64,000 nucleotides of DNA from Aliidiomarina indica (GTDB taxonomy: Bacteria > Pseudomonadota > Gammaproteobacteria > Enterobacterales > Alteromonadaceae), in contig NZ_JACAVQ010000004.1 in the NCBI RefSeq assembly GCF_015354615.1, positions 124,001 through 188,000 of the forward strand, written 5' to 3'. Below, piece by piece: positions 1 through 8,210 of this stretch (position 1 is the stretch's first letter; each line of letters starts with the position of its first letter). Under the pieces are notes generated by a model, which was not told the DNA's origin, made no database searches, and saw nothing but the letters and a program-made list of their open reading frames with translations. Made by a program: the position numbers and the translations under genes.

Positions 1-139
1 TTTGCAGAGGACCGGCAACCACATGGAAAGGTGGTGCGGTATTGATCGCCCAATGTATATTTAACGGCGCTTGCGCCGCGGTAGTTCCGCACAGCGCTAA
101 GGCAAATACTATCAAGCTAAAATTGCGAACATGGTTCAT
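1..139 (-). CDS. Periplasmic solute-binding-like protein, N-terminal fragment (cut by window edge)
   Basis: The gene reads leftward from an ATG at 139 and runs off the window after 46 codons. The first ~24 residues are a typical signal peptide (NHVRNF, then a hydrophobic run, ending in TTAAQA), so the product is exported. The mature start, PLNIHWAINTAPPFHV, resembles the first strand of family-3 extracellular solute-binding proteins, especially the TIGR02285-type group in which a W..N..PPF pattern follows the signal peptide. That family match is inference from about 20 residues. No other part of the gene is visible. Confidence 0.5.
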   Translation of the reverse strand, partial: MNHVRNFSLIVFALALCGTTAAQAPLNIHWAINTAPPFHVVAGPLQ

Positions 140-392
140 GGCTTAGTCTCAATCCATCATTGTTGCGCGTCGACCCGTTTATGTTAACGCGGTTGCTCTC
201 ACTTTGGTTCCAGTTCTCAGGGTAAATTTTGCGCGTCATTAAGTGTGCTGAATGTGCTGCAAGGATCATGAGAAGGAATCAGTGCGCTCGAATTGAATGG
301 TATTACTCCCACTATCGAAGAAAATTAGATGAGAATCCAGTAAGATTTGTTAAATTGTACGCATATACTTACTAAAAAAAGAGTCGTTCAGC

Positions 393-938
393 ATGGAAGA
401 ATTGAAATGGCAGCATGTATCTCCTCGTTATGTCTCTCTCTTACGCATTGATAAAAGTATTTTATGCGGGCTTATTTTAATTGTTGTGTCGTTGCCCGCG
501 ATTCTAGTCGATGCGGTTCCTCTTTGGGCCGCGGGCATTTTCTGGGGCGCGTTATTTGTTTTGTGGCTGATCCTGATTTTCCTGTGGGCGCCTCGTCGGT
601 TTCGGGTAACCGCCTTTGCCACTGAGCCGAAAGAAGTCCATTTTCGGGTTGGCGCCCTGTGGTACCGGCATACCGCCGTTACGCACAACCGCATTCAACA
701 TCTGGAAATTGAACAAAGCCCGTTTGAGCGCATGTTGGGTTTAGCGCGGCTGATTATCTTTACGGCAGGCGGTAGTGGCGCAGACCTCACCATACCCGGG
801 CTAGCCCGGGACGATGCGATGGCGCTCCGGGATGAATTGTTAAGCATGATTCGTGATGAGCAGCTTGACGAGGCAGCGATTACTGAAGCCGGTCCGGTTT
901 CGTCGGATGCTAAATCTGGGGACGCCACCAATGAGTGA
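393..938 (+). CDS. PH domain-containing membrane protein, YdbS-like
   Basis: The product has 181 residues. Two membrane segments (about 19-41 and 43-66) are followed by one bacterial PH-like domain (bPH_2, formerly DUF304; about 72-150) with the recognisable core HNRIQHLEIEQSPFERMLGLARL and a TAG turn. This is the layout of YdbS proteins. The gene overlaps the next one by 8 nucleotides (ATGAGTGA at 931-938), so the two are almost certainly co-translated. YdbS/YdbT pairs are widespread in bacteria. Their molecular role is poorly defined, although in Bacillus they have been linked to resistance against antimicrobials. The C-terminal ~25 residues are acidic and look disordered. Confidence 0.8.
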   Translation: MEELKWQHVSPRYVSLLRIDKSILCGLILIVVSLPAILVDAVPLWAAGIFWGALFVLWLILIFLWAPRRFRVTAFATEPKEVHFRVGALWYRHTAVTHNRIQHLEIEQSPFERMLGLARLIIFTAGGSGADLTIPGLARDDAMALRDELLSMIRDEQLDEAAITEAGPVSSDAKSGDATNE

Positions 939-2367
939 TTCTCGGCAATGGCAGCGCTTGCCATTACTGGCTCTCTGCTTTTTCTTCTTAAGTACCATTC
1001 GCCTCATGATGAAGCATCTTTATCAAGCGGCCCCGGCGTTAGCCGCGGCATTTATTGCGGTCAGCGCATTGCGTCCATTTATCCCACATATACTGCTGGG
1101 TCTCCTGGTTCTCATCATGATCACCACGGTGCTGCGATATCGGCGTTTTTTCTATGCCACTGAAACGCAAAGAATCTGCGTGAAACAAGGGGTGTTGCGG
1201 AAGGTAGAGCTTAATCTTGAGTATGATCGCATTCAACAAGCAGATATTGCGCGTCCTTTTTATTTTCGTCCGTTTCAATTGGCGATACTGAAGTTACAAA
1301 GTGCCGGAAGTAAAGCACAAGAGGTGGAAATTGCCGGATTACGAGTGGATCGCGCGGTCGCTATACAAGCAGAAATTCTTGCTGAAATTGAGGATGATAA
1401 AGGTGCTGGCGCAACCCAAGCGCAGGATTCAGAAGCCTCAAGCGGTGTAGATTTCACCTTCACGTTACCTCCCAGCGAAGTATTGCGCATTGGACTGATG
1501 CAAAACATTTTTGTGGTGGTCGGTGTAATAACGGCGCTGTTATTTTCAAATCAACAAGTGAATGCGCGTGTGCGAGAGCAGTTTGTTACCTTTGTGGAAC
1601 AGTTCCCGAGCACCGGAGAAGCAATTTTTGCAATCGTAGCCATCTCCCTCGGTGTGCTGGTGCTATTAATTTTGGGTACCATTGCGATTCAGTTTAATAA
1701 ATATTACGGCTATACCTTAACGCGACGAGGCGATCGGGTGCGTTATGAAGCGGGATTAACCTCAACGTTAACGCGTAGCTTTCGTGTTCAAAAATTGCAA
1801 TTGCTAGACATTCGTCAAGGCTGGATGGGACGTTTATTGAATCGTCAGCAAATTCGTATTTCCCAAGCGGGCAACCAACAGAAACAAGATGGTAAATTTG
1901 TTTTGCCTTGTGTGTCGCCGAAAATTCGTCGGGAGTTTAATCAGGATTTGCGACTTCCACAGGCAAATTGGCAGCCAGTACATTGGTTAATGTTCCCCCG
2001 CTTTGTGCTGTTATTTTCCGGATTAGGGTGGCTGCTGTTCGATTGGCGCGTTGCGGCGGGCGTGTTGGTTGGCTTGACCATTGTGCGATGGCGCTGGTGG
2101 CACATGTTCGCATGGCACTTCGATGGCGAGTGGCTAGCCATTCGGCATGGTTTTATCGGCTCGCGCCAGCAGTGGATGCCGGCTGCAAAGCTACAGCATG
2201 TAAGCATTACCCAAGGGCCTATTCAACGCCGTTTCAAGCTGAGTAATTTGCAGGTCAGCACGGCGGCAGGCAATCTCTATTTACCTTACTTAAAGACCGC
2301 TACAGCCGAACGTTTGCAACAGCAGTTACTGGATGTGACCCGAGACAATTACAAACGCTGGATGTAA
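931..2367 (+). CDS. PH domain-containing membrane protein, YdbT-like (three bPH_2 domains)
   Basis: The product has 478 residues from the ATG at 931. That start overlaps the stop of the upstream YdbS-like gene by 8 nucleotides and has a GGGGA ribosome binding site at about 917; a longer reading frame back to 853 is an extension inside the upstream gene. Paired membrane helices alternate with three bPH_2-type domains: near residues 65-140 (core NLEYDRIQQADI), 255-350 (KLQLLDIRQGWMGRLLNRQQIRI) and 395-475 (KLQHVSITQGPIQRRF). This is the standard YdbT architecture. It probably forms a membrane complex with the upstream protein. Its function is not established. Confidence 0.8.
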   Translation: MSDSRQWQRLPLLALCFFFLSTIRLMMKHLYQAAPALAAAFIAVSALRPFIPHILLGLLVLIMITTVLRYRRFFYATETQRICVKQGVLRKVELNLEYDRIQQADIARPFYFRPFQLAILKLQSAGSKAQEVEIAGLRVDRAVAIQAEILAEIEDDKGAGATQAQDSEASSGVDFTFTLPPSEVLRIGLMQNIFVVVGVITALLFSNQQVNARVREQFVTFVEQFPSTGEAIFAIVAISLGVLVLLILGTIAIQFNKYYGYTLTRRGDRVRYEAGLTSTLTRSFRVQKLQLLDIRQGWMGRLLNRQQIRISQAGNQQKQDGKFVLPCVSPKIRREFNQDLRLPQANWQPVHWLMFPRFVLLFSGLGWLLFDWRVAAGVLVGLTIVRWRWWHMFAWHFDGEWLAIRHGFIGSRQQWMPAAKLQHVSITQGPIQRRFKLSNLQVSTAAGNLYLPYLKTATAERLQQQLLDVTRDNYKRWM

Positions 2368-2401
2368 GTGAGCGCTTACAACTCGCGCTCACATCCAGCG
2401 C

Positions 2402-3145
2402 TTACTTCCAGTATTGCTCAACGGTGACATTGCCCGGTTTGCGGCGTAGGTTAATGTTAAGATTCCGCGCCGCTAACTCTGCTTTTGCATCGGTAATCAT
2501 CTGTGGGTTACCACACAGCATGATTTGCGCGTCTTGATCTAAGGTTCCGCCAGTGGCGTGTTCCAACTCACCGCTGTGAATGAGTGCGGGAATGCGTGCA
2601 TGCAGGGCACCAATGATGGGCTCGCGAGTTACTACCGGCTGATACACCAGTTGCTGCGGATAGCGGCTCTGCCATTCACGAATTTTATCTTGATAACACA
2701 GGTCGGCTTCGGTGCGGACACCGTGTACGAGATATATTTTCTCGTAGCGTTGCCATGGCTCATCGGTTCCCAACATGGAGAAATAGGGACCAATACCGGT
2801 ACCTGTGCCGATAAGCCAAAGACTCTTACCATCGGGTATTTCGCTAAGAATAAAGAAGCCACTGGCCGGCTGGCTCACTTCTAGGGTATCGCCGGGCTGA
2901 AGTTGGTCGAGGCGCGGCGATAATTCACCGTCTGGAACCGTGGTGACAAGAAAATCGAGTATCGGCTCGCTGGGACTATTCACCAAAGAGTAAGCCCGTT
3001 GAATGCGCTTCTCTGGACCGGGCATGCCGAGCCGAACAAATTGTCCTGCGATGAAATCGAAGGGTTCGGTTTGAACGCGCAAACTAAATAAGTCTGCATG
3101 CCAACGTTTGTTCTCGACAACGGTTCCGGTAATCCACGTGGCCAT
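2402..3145 (-). CDS. fpr: Ferredoxin/flavodoxin--NADP+ reductase
   Basis: This is a 247-residue FAD enzyme that moves electrons between NADPH and ferredoxin or flavodoxin in the cytoplasm, supporting Fe-S and radical enzymes and the oxidative stress response. The FAD-binding motif RAYS is at residues 50-53 and the nucleotide-binding stretch GTGTGIGP at 113-120. The chain ends in QYWK, the aromatic C-terminus typical of bacterial Fpr (bacterial FNR subclass, about 248 residues). It is monocistronic and converges with the YdbT-like gene, 34 bases away. Next to this, 2367-2401 repeats the words GCGCT and CATCCAGCG on both sides, but I see no clear T-tract. Confidence 0.93.
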   Translation of the reverse strand: MATWITGTVVENKRWHADLFSLRVQTEPFDFIAGQFVRLGMPGPEKRIQRAYSLVNSPSEPILDFLVTTVPDGELSPRLDQLQPGDTLEVSQPASGFFILSEIPDGKSLWLIGTGTGIGPYFSMLGTDEPWQRYEKIYLVHGVRTEADLCYQDKIREWQSRYPQQLVYQPVVTREPIIGALHARIPALIHSGELEHATGGTLDQDAQIMLCGNPQMITDAKAELAARNLNINLRRKPGNVTVEQYWK

Positions 3146-3333
3146 TTAATCCTCACTTATTACATTCGCTTAGTGCATTATGATGAATGGTTTTGCGGCT
3201 AACAACAACCAGTGATAGCGAGTTCGAGCAAGGAGATTCTTTCGATGATAAATTCTTGTATGCTGTGATCACAGGCGTTATCCACAAAGCAGCCAATTGA
3301 CATGGACACTTTAGACCGATTTGAGCGATTGAT

Positions 3334-4263
3334 ATGGCAAGTTTGATAGATCCAAAGCAGACGGTCAGCGCGGGCGGAATCCCATGGCTTCCCTTTACCT
3401 CATTGACCCCAGAAGGGTTTTCCATTCGGGGGCAACGCACCTTAGTGCACGCCAACTCAGACAAGCCGGTGGTGCATTTTATTCATGGCAATTCGTATTC
3501 AGGTTTAACCTACTTGCCCTTGTGGCAGGCATTAATACCTCATGTGGATATTATTCTGCATGATGCCCAAGGTCATGGTGATAGTGATGACGGTGGCCCA
3601 TTTGTTGGTTGGAACCGATCGGCAGAGATTGCCACTGAAATTTGGCAGGGGTTGCGACAGGACTATCAAAATCGACCTGCGATAGGTCTTGGTCATAGCT
3701 TCGGAGGGGTACTCACCTCGCTTATGGCCGCTGCTGACCGCTCGTTGTTTGCGCAGGTGTTATTGCTTGATCCTATTGTCTTTACGCCCGGGATGTTGCG
3801 CTGGATGCAGCCCTTACAGTGGCTGCAATTGTATAGCTACAACCCCATTGCCAAGAAGGCCAGAAAGCGGCGCAGTGAGTGGGAATCTTGTGCCCAGGTG
3901 ATGGAATCATTGCGCGGCAGGGGGATGTTTCGTGGTTGGGATGAACAGGCCTTGCAGGCCTATGCTGAGTTCGCAACGGCGCCCAATAAGCATGGCCAAC
4001 GTCAATTAAAATGCACGCCGCAACGAGAGGCTGAGATTTTCTCGTCTTACGCCCGCGGGCTGTGGGGAAAGTTGCCGCAAATTGATGTGCCCACGCGGGC
4101 ATGGGTGGGCGAAAAGAGTTATCCATTTGTCCATCAATCGATGGCACTTTGGCAGCAAAAAAATCCTAAGTTTTCTTACCAAGCAGTGCCCGGTGGGCAC
4201 TGCTTTATGCTTGAGCATCCTCAGCAAATCGCGCAGAAACTTCTAGCTGCGCTGCAACGCTGA
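3334..4263 (+). CDS. Alpha/beta-fold hydrolase
   Basis: The product is a 309-residue cytoplasmic alpha/beta hydrolase with no signal peptide. An oxyanion-hole HGN lies at 51-53 and the nucleophile elbow GHSFG at 120-124 (Ser122). The likely catalytic His289 is in the C-terminal GGHCFMLEHP stretch. The family covers esterases, lipases and C-C hydrolases, so the substrate cannot be read from the sequence. The 3' end overlaps the convergent M48 peptidase gene by 21 bases (4243-4263). The ATG at 3334 has only a weak ribosome binding site (GAG at about 3322), so the start is less certain than the identity. Confidence 0.8.
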   Translation: MASLIDPKQTVSAGGIPWLPFTSLTPEGFSIRGQRTLVHANSDKPVVHFIHGNSYSGLTYLPLWQALIPHVDIILHDAQGHGDSDDGGPFVGWNRSAEIATEIWQGLRQDYQNRPAIGLGHSFGGVLTSLMAAADRSLFAQVLLLDPIVFTPGMLRWMQPLQWLQLYSYNPIAKKARKRRSEWESCAQVMESLRGRGMFRGWDEQALQAYAEFATAPNKHGQRQLKCTPQREAEIFSSYARGLWGKLPQIDVPTRAWVGEKSYPFVHQSMALWQQKNPKFSYQAVPGGHCFMLEHPQQIAQKLLAALQR

Positions 4264-6165
4264 TTCAGGAATGGGTTCGCCAATACATGTGGACAGGGCG
4301 GTAAGTAACTTCCGTTCAACCACTGTAATTTCACCGTCATGCTCTGCACAGGTAAGCCAAGCATTGACCATCCGTTCTTTATTCTGAGGCGCCCATTCGT
4401 TGATGCGGTCTAACACATCAGCCAGATCGCCAAAGCTAAACTTATGGTGAGGGAAGGGGACAAGGGGCTTAGGAAAGTGTTGCGCGCCCGCTTGAAATGC
4501 AGCTTCACTCGCTGTTTTATCGTTGGGGCTACCGTAATGAGCAAGCACCGACAATGAATACTCGGCGTCACTAACAAAGCGGGTTTTTACCAATGGCACA
4601 CGTTTATTTGGGGCGAATTGGGCTAACACATAGCGCCGCACAATTTGTCCTAAACACCAATCATAGAGCGTAATTTGCTGATCCGCGGCAAGTACATCCT
4701 GCAACGTTGCCAGAATGGCTTTTGCTTCCTGTTCCGCGAAGCCTTTGAGTGCAGGGATGGACAATTCAACCAGTGGCAAACGCTCTTCAAGGGGTAAGTC
4801 GCGAACCTGCGTGTAGTCGTTTAGTGTGCGAGTGGCTAAGGCTTCACCATGTTGTTCACGAATTAAAGCCAGTTGCTTTTCGCGCACGGATTCATCGGCA
4901 CTCAATGCAATAGCAAAGATAATGGCCTCAGCACCTTCTTGTTGGCGGACTTCTTCGCGCAAGGCTGCAGAAACCGGAATAGCACTACCAGCAACACGAC
5001 CCCCGGCTTCTCCCGCGCCGAGTACAGCCCCGGTGAGTATTGTATTGAGCACCGCTTTCTTACGGGAATCTTGTTGAGATGCCTTTTCTTCTGCCGCCGC
5101 GTCACTTTTTTCTGCATCCAGCTCTTGTTTTAATTGCTGTGCAGAATTGGCCCGAAACTTACCGTCCCAACTAGGACGTACGCGTTTAATGCGTTTACTC
5201 AAGGGCGGGTGCGTTGCAAAAACCGACATCATTTTATTCACTGCTTGGCCAAAAAATAGATGGGCCGCTTCGTCTGCGTTTTTACTCTCAACCCGACTGC
5301 CTGGCCCGGATTTTTGTAATGCGCCAATTTGTTCTAGCGCGCCCCCGATACCGTCGGGGTTACGGGTGAATTGCACCGCTGAAGCATCGGCTAAATATTC
5401 GCGTTGTCGGCTCACTGCCGCTTTAATCAGGTTTCCGAACAAAATGCCAATGGCACCGATAATTAATAGACCAATCCCTATCAATGGCAGCGGATTTTTA
5501 TCATTGCGGCGGCTAAACATACCCGTACGCAAGAGCAGGTAGCCGGCGTGGCTAATAAACAAAATGCCGTTCAGAATCGCCATAATGCGGATATTCATAC
5601 GCATATCCCCATTAAGGATGTGGGCGATTTCGTGGGCAACGACCCCTTGTAATTGATCCCGCGTAAGATTCTCAACACAGCCGCGCGTGATCCCAATGAC
5701 GGCATCCCCAGGAGCGTAACCTGCGGCAAATGCGTTAATACCCGATTCGTTTTTCAGTAAATATACCGGCGGCACGGGCATATTCGCAGCAATGGCCATT
5801 TCTTCGGTTACATTTAGGATTTTGCGTTCGATGGGGTCGCGACTATCGGGCGATAGACGGACGCCACCTAAAGCCTCGGCCACAATACGACCACCCCCGC
5901 GCAATTGTGACCATTTATATAACACTGCAAGGCTGATCGCAGAGAGGGTTACACCCATCGCGGCGACGATAATATCCCATTGCAGCGTGAAGCTCTCGGT
6001 GTGCGCTGGCGTTTGTTGTGACGCATGCATGCCGCCGCTGACGGCGGCCACAAGCAGGCCCGTGAGTGCCAACAAGCTAATGACCGCTAGCCCAAACAGA
6101 ATCACAAGCAAACGCGTATTGCGTTTGGCGACGGCTTGATGTTCGAAGAAATCCATTGCTGCCAT
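4243..6165 (-). CDS. M48 family (HtpX-like) membrane metallopeptidase with long C-terminal extension
   Basis: The product has 640 residues. Membrane helices at about 18-44 and 65-83 precede the zinc motif HEIAH at 178-182, and two more helices follow at about 195-215 and 225-247. This matches HtpX/M48B integral-membrane proteases involved in envelope quality control. HtpX itself is about 290 residues; here some 300 further residues follow the protease domain. They begin with a charged Ala/Glu/Lys linker (about 340-365), and the end has acidic DGEI..VERKLL-type sequence that faintly recalls TerB-like domains (inference). The ATG at 6165 has a good GAGGT site. It lies 20 bases downstream of lemA in the same operon, a recurrent LemA-M48 pairing. 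Confidence 0.85.
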   Translation of the reverse strand: MAAMDFFEHQAVAKRNTRLLVILFGLAVISLLALTGLLVAAVSGGMHASQQTPAHTESFTLQWDIIVAAMGVTLSAISLAVLYKWSQLRGGGRIVAEALGGVRLSPDSRDPIERKILNVTEEMAIAANMPVPPVYLLKNESGINAFAAGYAPGDAVIGITRGCVENLTRDQLQGVVAHEIAHILNGDMRMNIRIMAILNGILFISHAGYLLLRTGMFSRRNDKNPLPLIGIGLLIIGAIGILFGNLIKAAVSRQREYLADASAVQFTRNPDGIGGALEQIGALQKSGPGSRVESKNADEAAHLFFGQAVNKMMSVFATHPPLSKRIKRVRPSWDGKFRANSAQQLKQELDAEKSDAAAEEKASQQDSRKKAVLNTILTGAVLGAGEAGGRVAGSAIPVSAALREEVRQQEGAEAIIFAIALSADESVREKQLALIREQHGEALATRTLNDYTQVRDLPLEERLPLVELSIPALKGFAEQEAKAILATLQDVLAADQQITLYDWCLGQIVRRYVLAQFAPNKRVPLVKTRFVSDAEYSLSVLAHYGSPNDKTASEAAFQAGAQHFPKPLVPFPHHKFSFGDLADVLDRINEWAPQNKERMVNAWLTCAEHDGEITVVERKLLTALSTCIGEPIPESALQRS

Positions 6166-6185
6166 AGTTACCTCAAGTCGCCGTG

Positions 6186-6776
6186 TTAAAATTTAACTTC
6201 TGGCGCTTTCTGAATTTCTTCACGATCTTCAAACTGCAACAAGGTTGCGTCTGTACTGTGACCAAACATGCTTGCAAACACGACAGGTGGAAACGACTGC
6301 CGATAGGTGTTGTAAGCCATGACAGCATCGTTAAAAGATTGGCGAGAGAACGCAACGCGATTCTCTGTGCTGGTGAGCTCTTCACTCAGCTGCATCATAT
6401 TCTGATTTGCTTTTAAATCAGGATAGGCTTCCATCACCACATTCAGGCGACCGAGTGCACTCGATAATGCCCCTTCCGCGCCCACTAAATTCCCCATCGC
6501 TTGCGCATCACCGGGTGCAGCGGCAGCGCCTTTTAAGGCCGCGGCGGCTTGATTACGGGCTTCTACCACAGCTTCTAAGGTTTCGCGCTCATGCTTGAGA
6601 TAGGCTTTTGCTGTCTCAACAAGGTTAGGAATCAGATCGTAGCGGCGCTTCAGTTGGACATCGATTTGCGCGAATGCGTTTTCAAAGCGATTTTTTAAAG
6701 CGACAAGTTTGTTGTATATCCCGACTACATAGAAAACCAGTAGCACGAGAACAATTAGGGCAATCCATAACTCCAT
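6186..6776 (-). CDS. lemA: LemA family protein
   Basis: The 196-residue protein has an N-terminal membrane helix (about residues 3-22), then the conserved LemA core: YNKLVALKNRFENAFAQIDV, RRYDLIPNLVETAK and the Ala-rich helical hairpin. LemA proteins sit in the inner membrane with a helical bundle outside the cytoplasm. Their function is unclear, but they are often encoded with M48 peptidases or TPM-domain proteins, as here, where the HtpX-like gene follows after 20 bases. The ATG at 6776 has a clear GAGGAAG ribosome binding site. The gene is first in its operon and divergent from gmk; the promoter must lie in 6777-6976. Confidence 0.9.
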   Translation of the reverse strand: MELWIALIVLVLLVFYVVGIYNKLVALKNRFENAFAQIDVQLKRRYDLIPNLVETAKAYLKHERETLEAVVEARNQAAAALKGAAAAPGDAQAMGNLVGAEGALSSALGRLNVVMEAYPDLKANQNMMQLSEELTSTENRVAFSRQSFNDAVMAYNTYRQSFPPVVFASMFGHSTDATLLQFEDREEIQKAPEVKF

Positions 6777-6976
6777 GATGTACTTCCTCTTTTTAGTGTA
6801 CGCCGACGGTTCAATGCTTAGGCACTGTTATAGCACGGAAGTTCGCCGAAAAATATGTTTGCGGCGTGAATTCAGTGATCAACAAATAGCCATGCGGTAT
6901 CGGAAGAATGGTGGCACTTGTGCAGGCTTTGGTGTACTTTAAAGTGCATTCTAAGACCTCCGGGAAACGGTTGCTT

Positions 6977-7606
6977 ATGTCGAATGTGAGCGGAAATCTT
7001 TTTGTTATCGCGGCGCCGAGTGGCGCCGGCAAATCTAGTTTGATCAAAGCGCTATTGGAGCGCCACACCGATGGCACGATGGAGGTGTCGGTAAGCACCA
7101 CTACGCGCCGACCGCGTCCGGGTGAGATAGACGGCGTGCATTACCACTTTGTTTCGGAAGATACTTTTCTCAAGCAGGTTGATAAAGGTGATTTCTATGA
7201 GTGGGCGAAAGTGTTTGACCATTACTACGGCACATCGCGCACTGTGATTGAGAAAACCTTGGCCAGCGGCACAGATGTATTTCTTGATATTGACTGGCAA
7301 GGCACACGGCAAGTAAAAGCAGCCTACCCTGGGGTACATACTATTTTTATTTTACCCCCTTCCAATGAAGAACTTGAGCGACGTTTACGTAGCCGTGGTC
7401 AAGATAGTGACGAGGTGATTGCGAAACGCATGGCCAAAGCACAGCACGAAATGTCGCATTATGCAGAGTTCAGTTACTTGATAGTGAATGAAGATTTTGA
7501 CCAGTCCGTCAATAATCTAGAGCATATTGTGATGTGTCAGCGGATGCGCCGCTCGAAGCAGCAAATACGGTACCGAGAAGTCCTGCAGAATTTACTCCAC
7601 GAATAG
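6977..7606 (+). CDS. gmk: Guanylate kinase
   Basis: Gmk phosphorylates GMP to GDP with ATP, an essential step in guanine nucleotide supply. The ATG at 6977 gives 209 residues, close to the 207 of E. coli; the longer frame from 6908 adds 23 residues absent from the family. The P-loop APSGAGKS is at 14-21, followed by the GMP-binding [19 protein letters not shown] region and the DIDWQG motif. It precedes rpoZ and spoT, the usual gammaproteobacterial order. This groups GTP supply, RNA polymerase omega and ppGpp metabolism. Confidence 0.96.
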   Translation: MSNVSGNLFVIAAPSGAGKSSLIKALLERHTDGTMEVSVSTTTRRPRPGEIDGVHYHFVSEDTFLKQVDKGDFYEWAKVFDHYYGTSRTVIEKTLASGTDVFLDIDWQGTRQVKAAYPGVHTIFILPPSNEELERRLRSRGQDSDEVIAKRMAKAQHEMSHYAEFSYLIVNEDFDQSVNNLEHIVMCQRMRRSKQQIRYREVLQNLLHE

Positions 7607-7609
7607 AGC

Positions 7610-7639
7610 TTGGCGTTAGCGGGTGATTTACAGTACAAT
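7610..7639 (+). promoter_or_regulatory. Candidate sigma70 promoter for rpoZ-spoT
   Basis: TTGGCG (7610-7615) and TACAAT (7634-7639) are separated by 18 bases, directly after the gmk stop codon and about 80 bases before rpoZ. The -10 matches five of six consensus bases and the -35 four of six. This was read by eye; no start site is known. Confidence 0.35.
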
Positions 7640-7720
7640 AATTGCCCTTTTCGGCCATAGGGCTCGAAATTGGCGTGAAATGAGTTTTTTTAATTAGGTT
7701 TAACTTAAGGCGGAACATAA

Positions 7721-8002
7721 ATGGCACGGGTAACAGTTGAAGATGCAGTAGATCGTATTGGTAACCGGTTTGATTTGGTACTGGTGGCTGCTCGGCGTGC
7801 GCGTCAAATTGCGAATGGCGGAAAAGAGCCTCTAGTTGAAACTAACAATGAAAAAGCAACGGTTATCGCGTTACGCGAAATCGAAGCAGGTCTTATCGAC
7901 GCTGAGCGTTTAGATCAAGACGATCAAGAAGAGCGTTTTGCCCAAGATGAGGCAGAAGTTGCTGCAATGACCGCGCTTAAATCGCGCCATCACGAAGAAT
8001 AA
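7721..8002 (+). CDS. rpoZ: DNA-directed RNA polymerase omega subunit
   Basis: The 93-residue protein carries the conserved omega N-terminus [23 protein letters not shown], cut here into its diagnostic parts: the VEDA helix, the NRFDLV core and the ARRARQ segment, then [12 protein letters not shown]. Omega assists assembly of the beta-prime subunit and forms part of ppGpp site 1 on RNA polymerase, which fits its position just before spoT. The length is typical (91 in E. coli). The acidic C-terminal tail is variable in the family. Confidence 0.97.
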   Translation: MARVTVEDAVDRIGNRFDLVLVAARRARQIANGGKEPLVETNNEKATVIALREIEAGLIDAERLDQDDQEERFAQDEAEVAAMTALKSRHHEE

Positions 8003-8210
8003 TCTCCTTCAGCCAGTGGGTGTTTTCTGCACCTGCTGGCGCTTGCCCGTTGGCAAATCCTTCATTTCCCCTTATGCTCTCTGATATGCCTGTGAGTTTA
8101 TGCCTGATTCATTGATTCGGCATAGTGTAAATGATTGCATGTGATGAGTAAGGTTGTTTGTGACACCACAACACGGCTTGAAATCCGCGAAGAGAAGTGA
8201 GAGCGCTGTA

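Noticed and set aside
853-930. Longer N-terminus for the YdbT-like protein
   Set aside because: It overlaps the YdbS-like gene out of frame by 78 more bases and adds residues that do not look like a membrane-protein start; the ATGAGTGA overlap at 931 is the better start.
8003-8060. Terminator after rpoZ (GCCAGTGGGTG with CACCTGCTGGC)
   Set aside because: The stem has two mismatches and no T-tract, and spoT is expected to be on the same transcript.
8154-8210. TTG start for spoT
   Set aside because: It adds 19 residues with no family match; the GTG at 8211 gives the YLFEG start and normal length.
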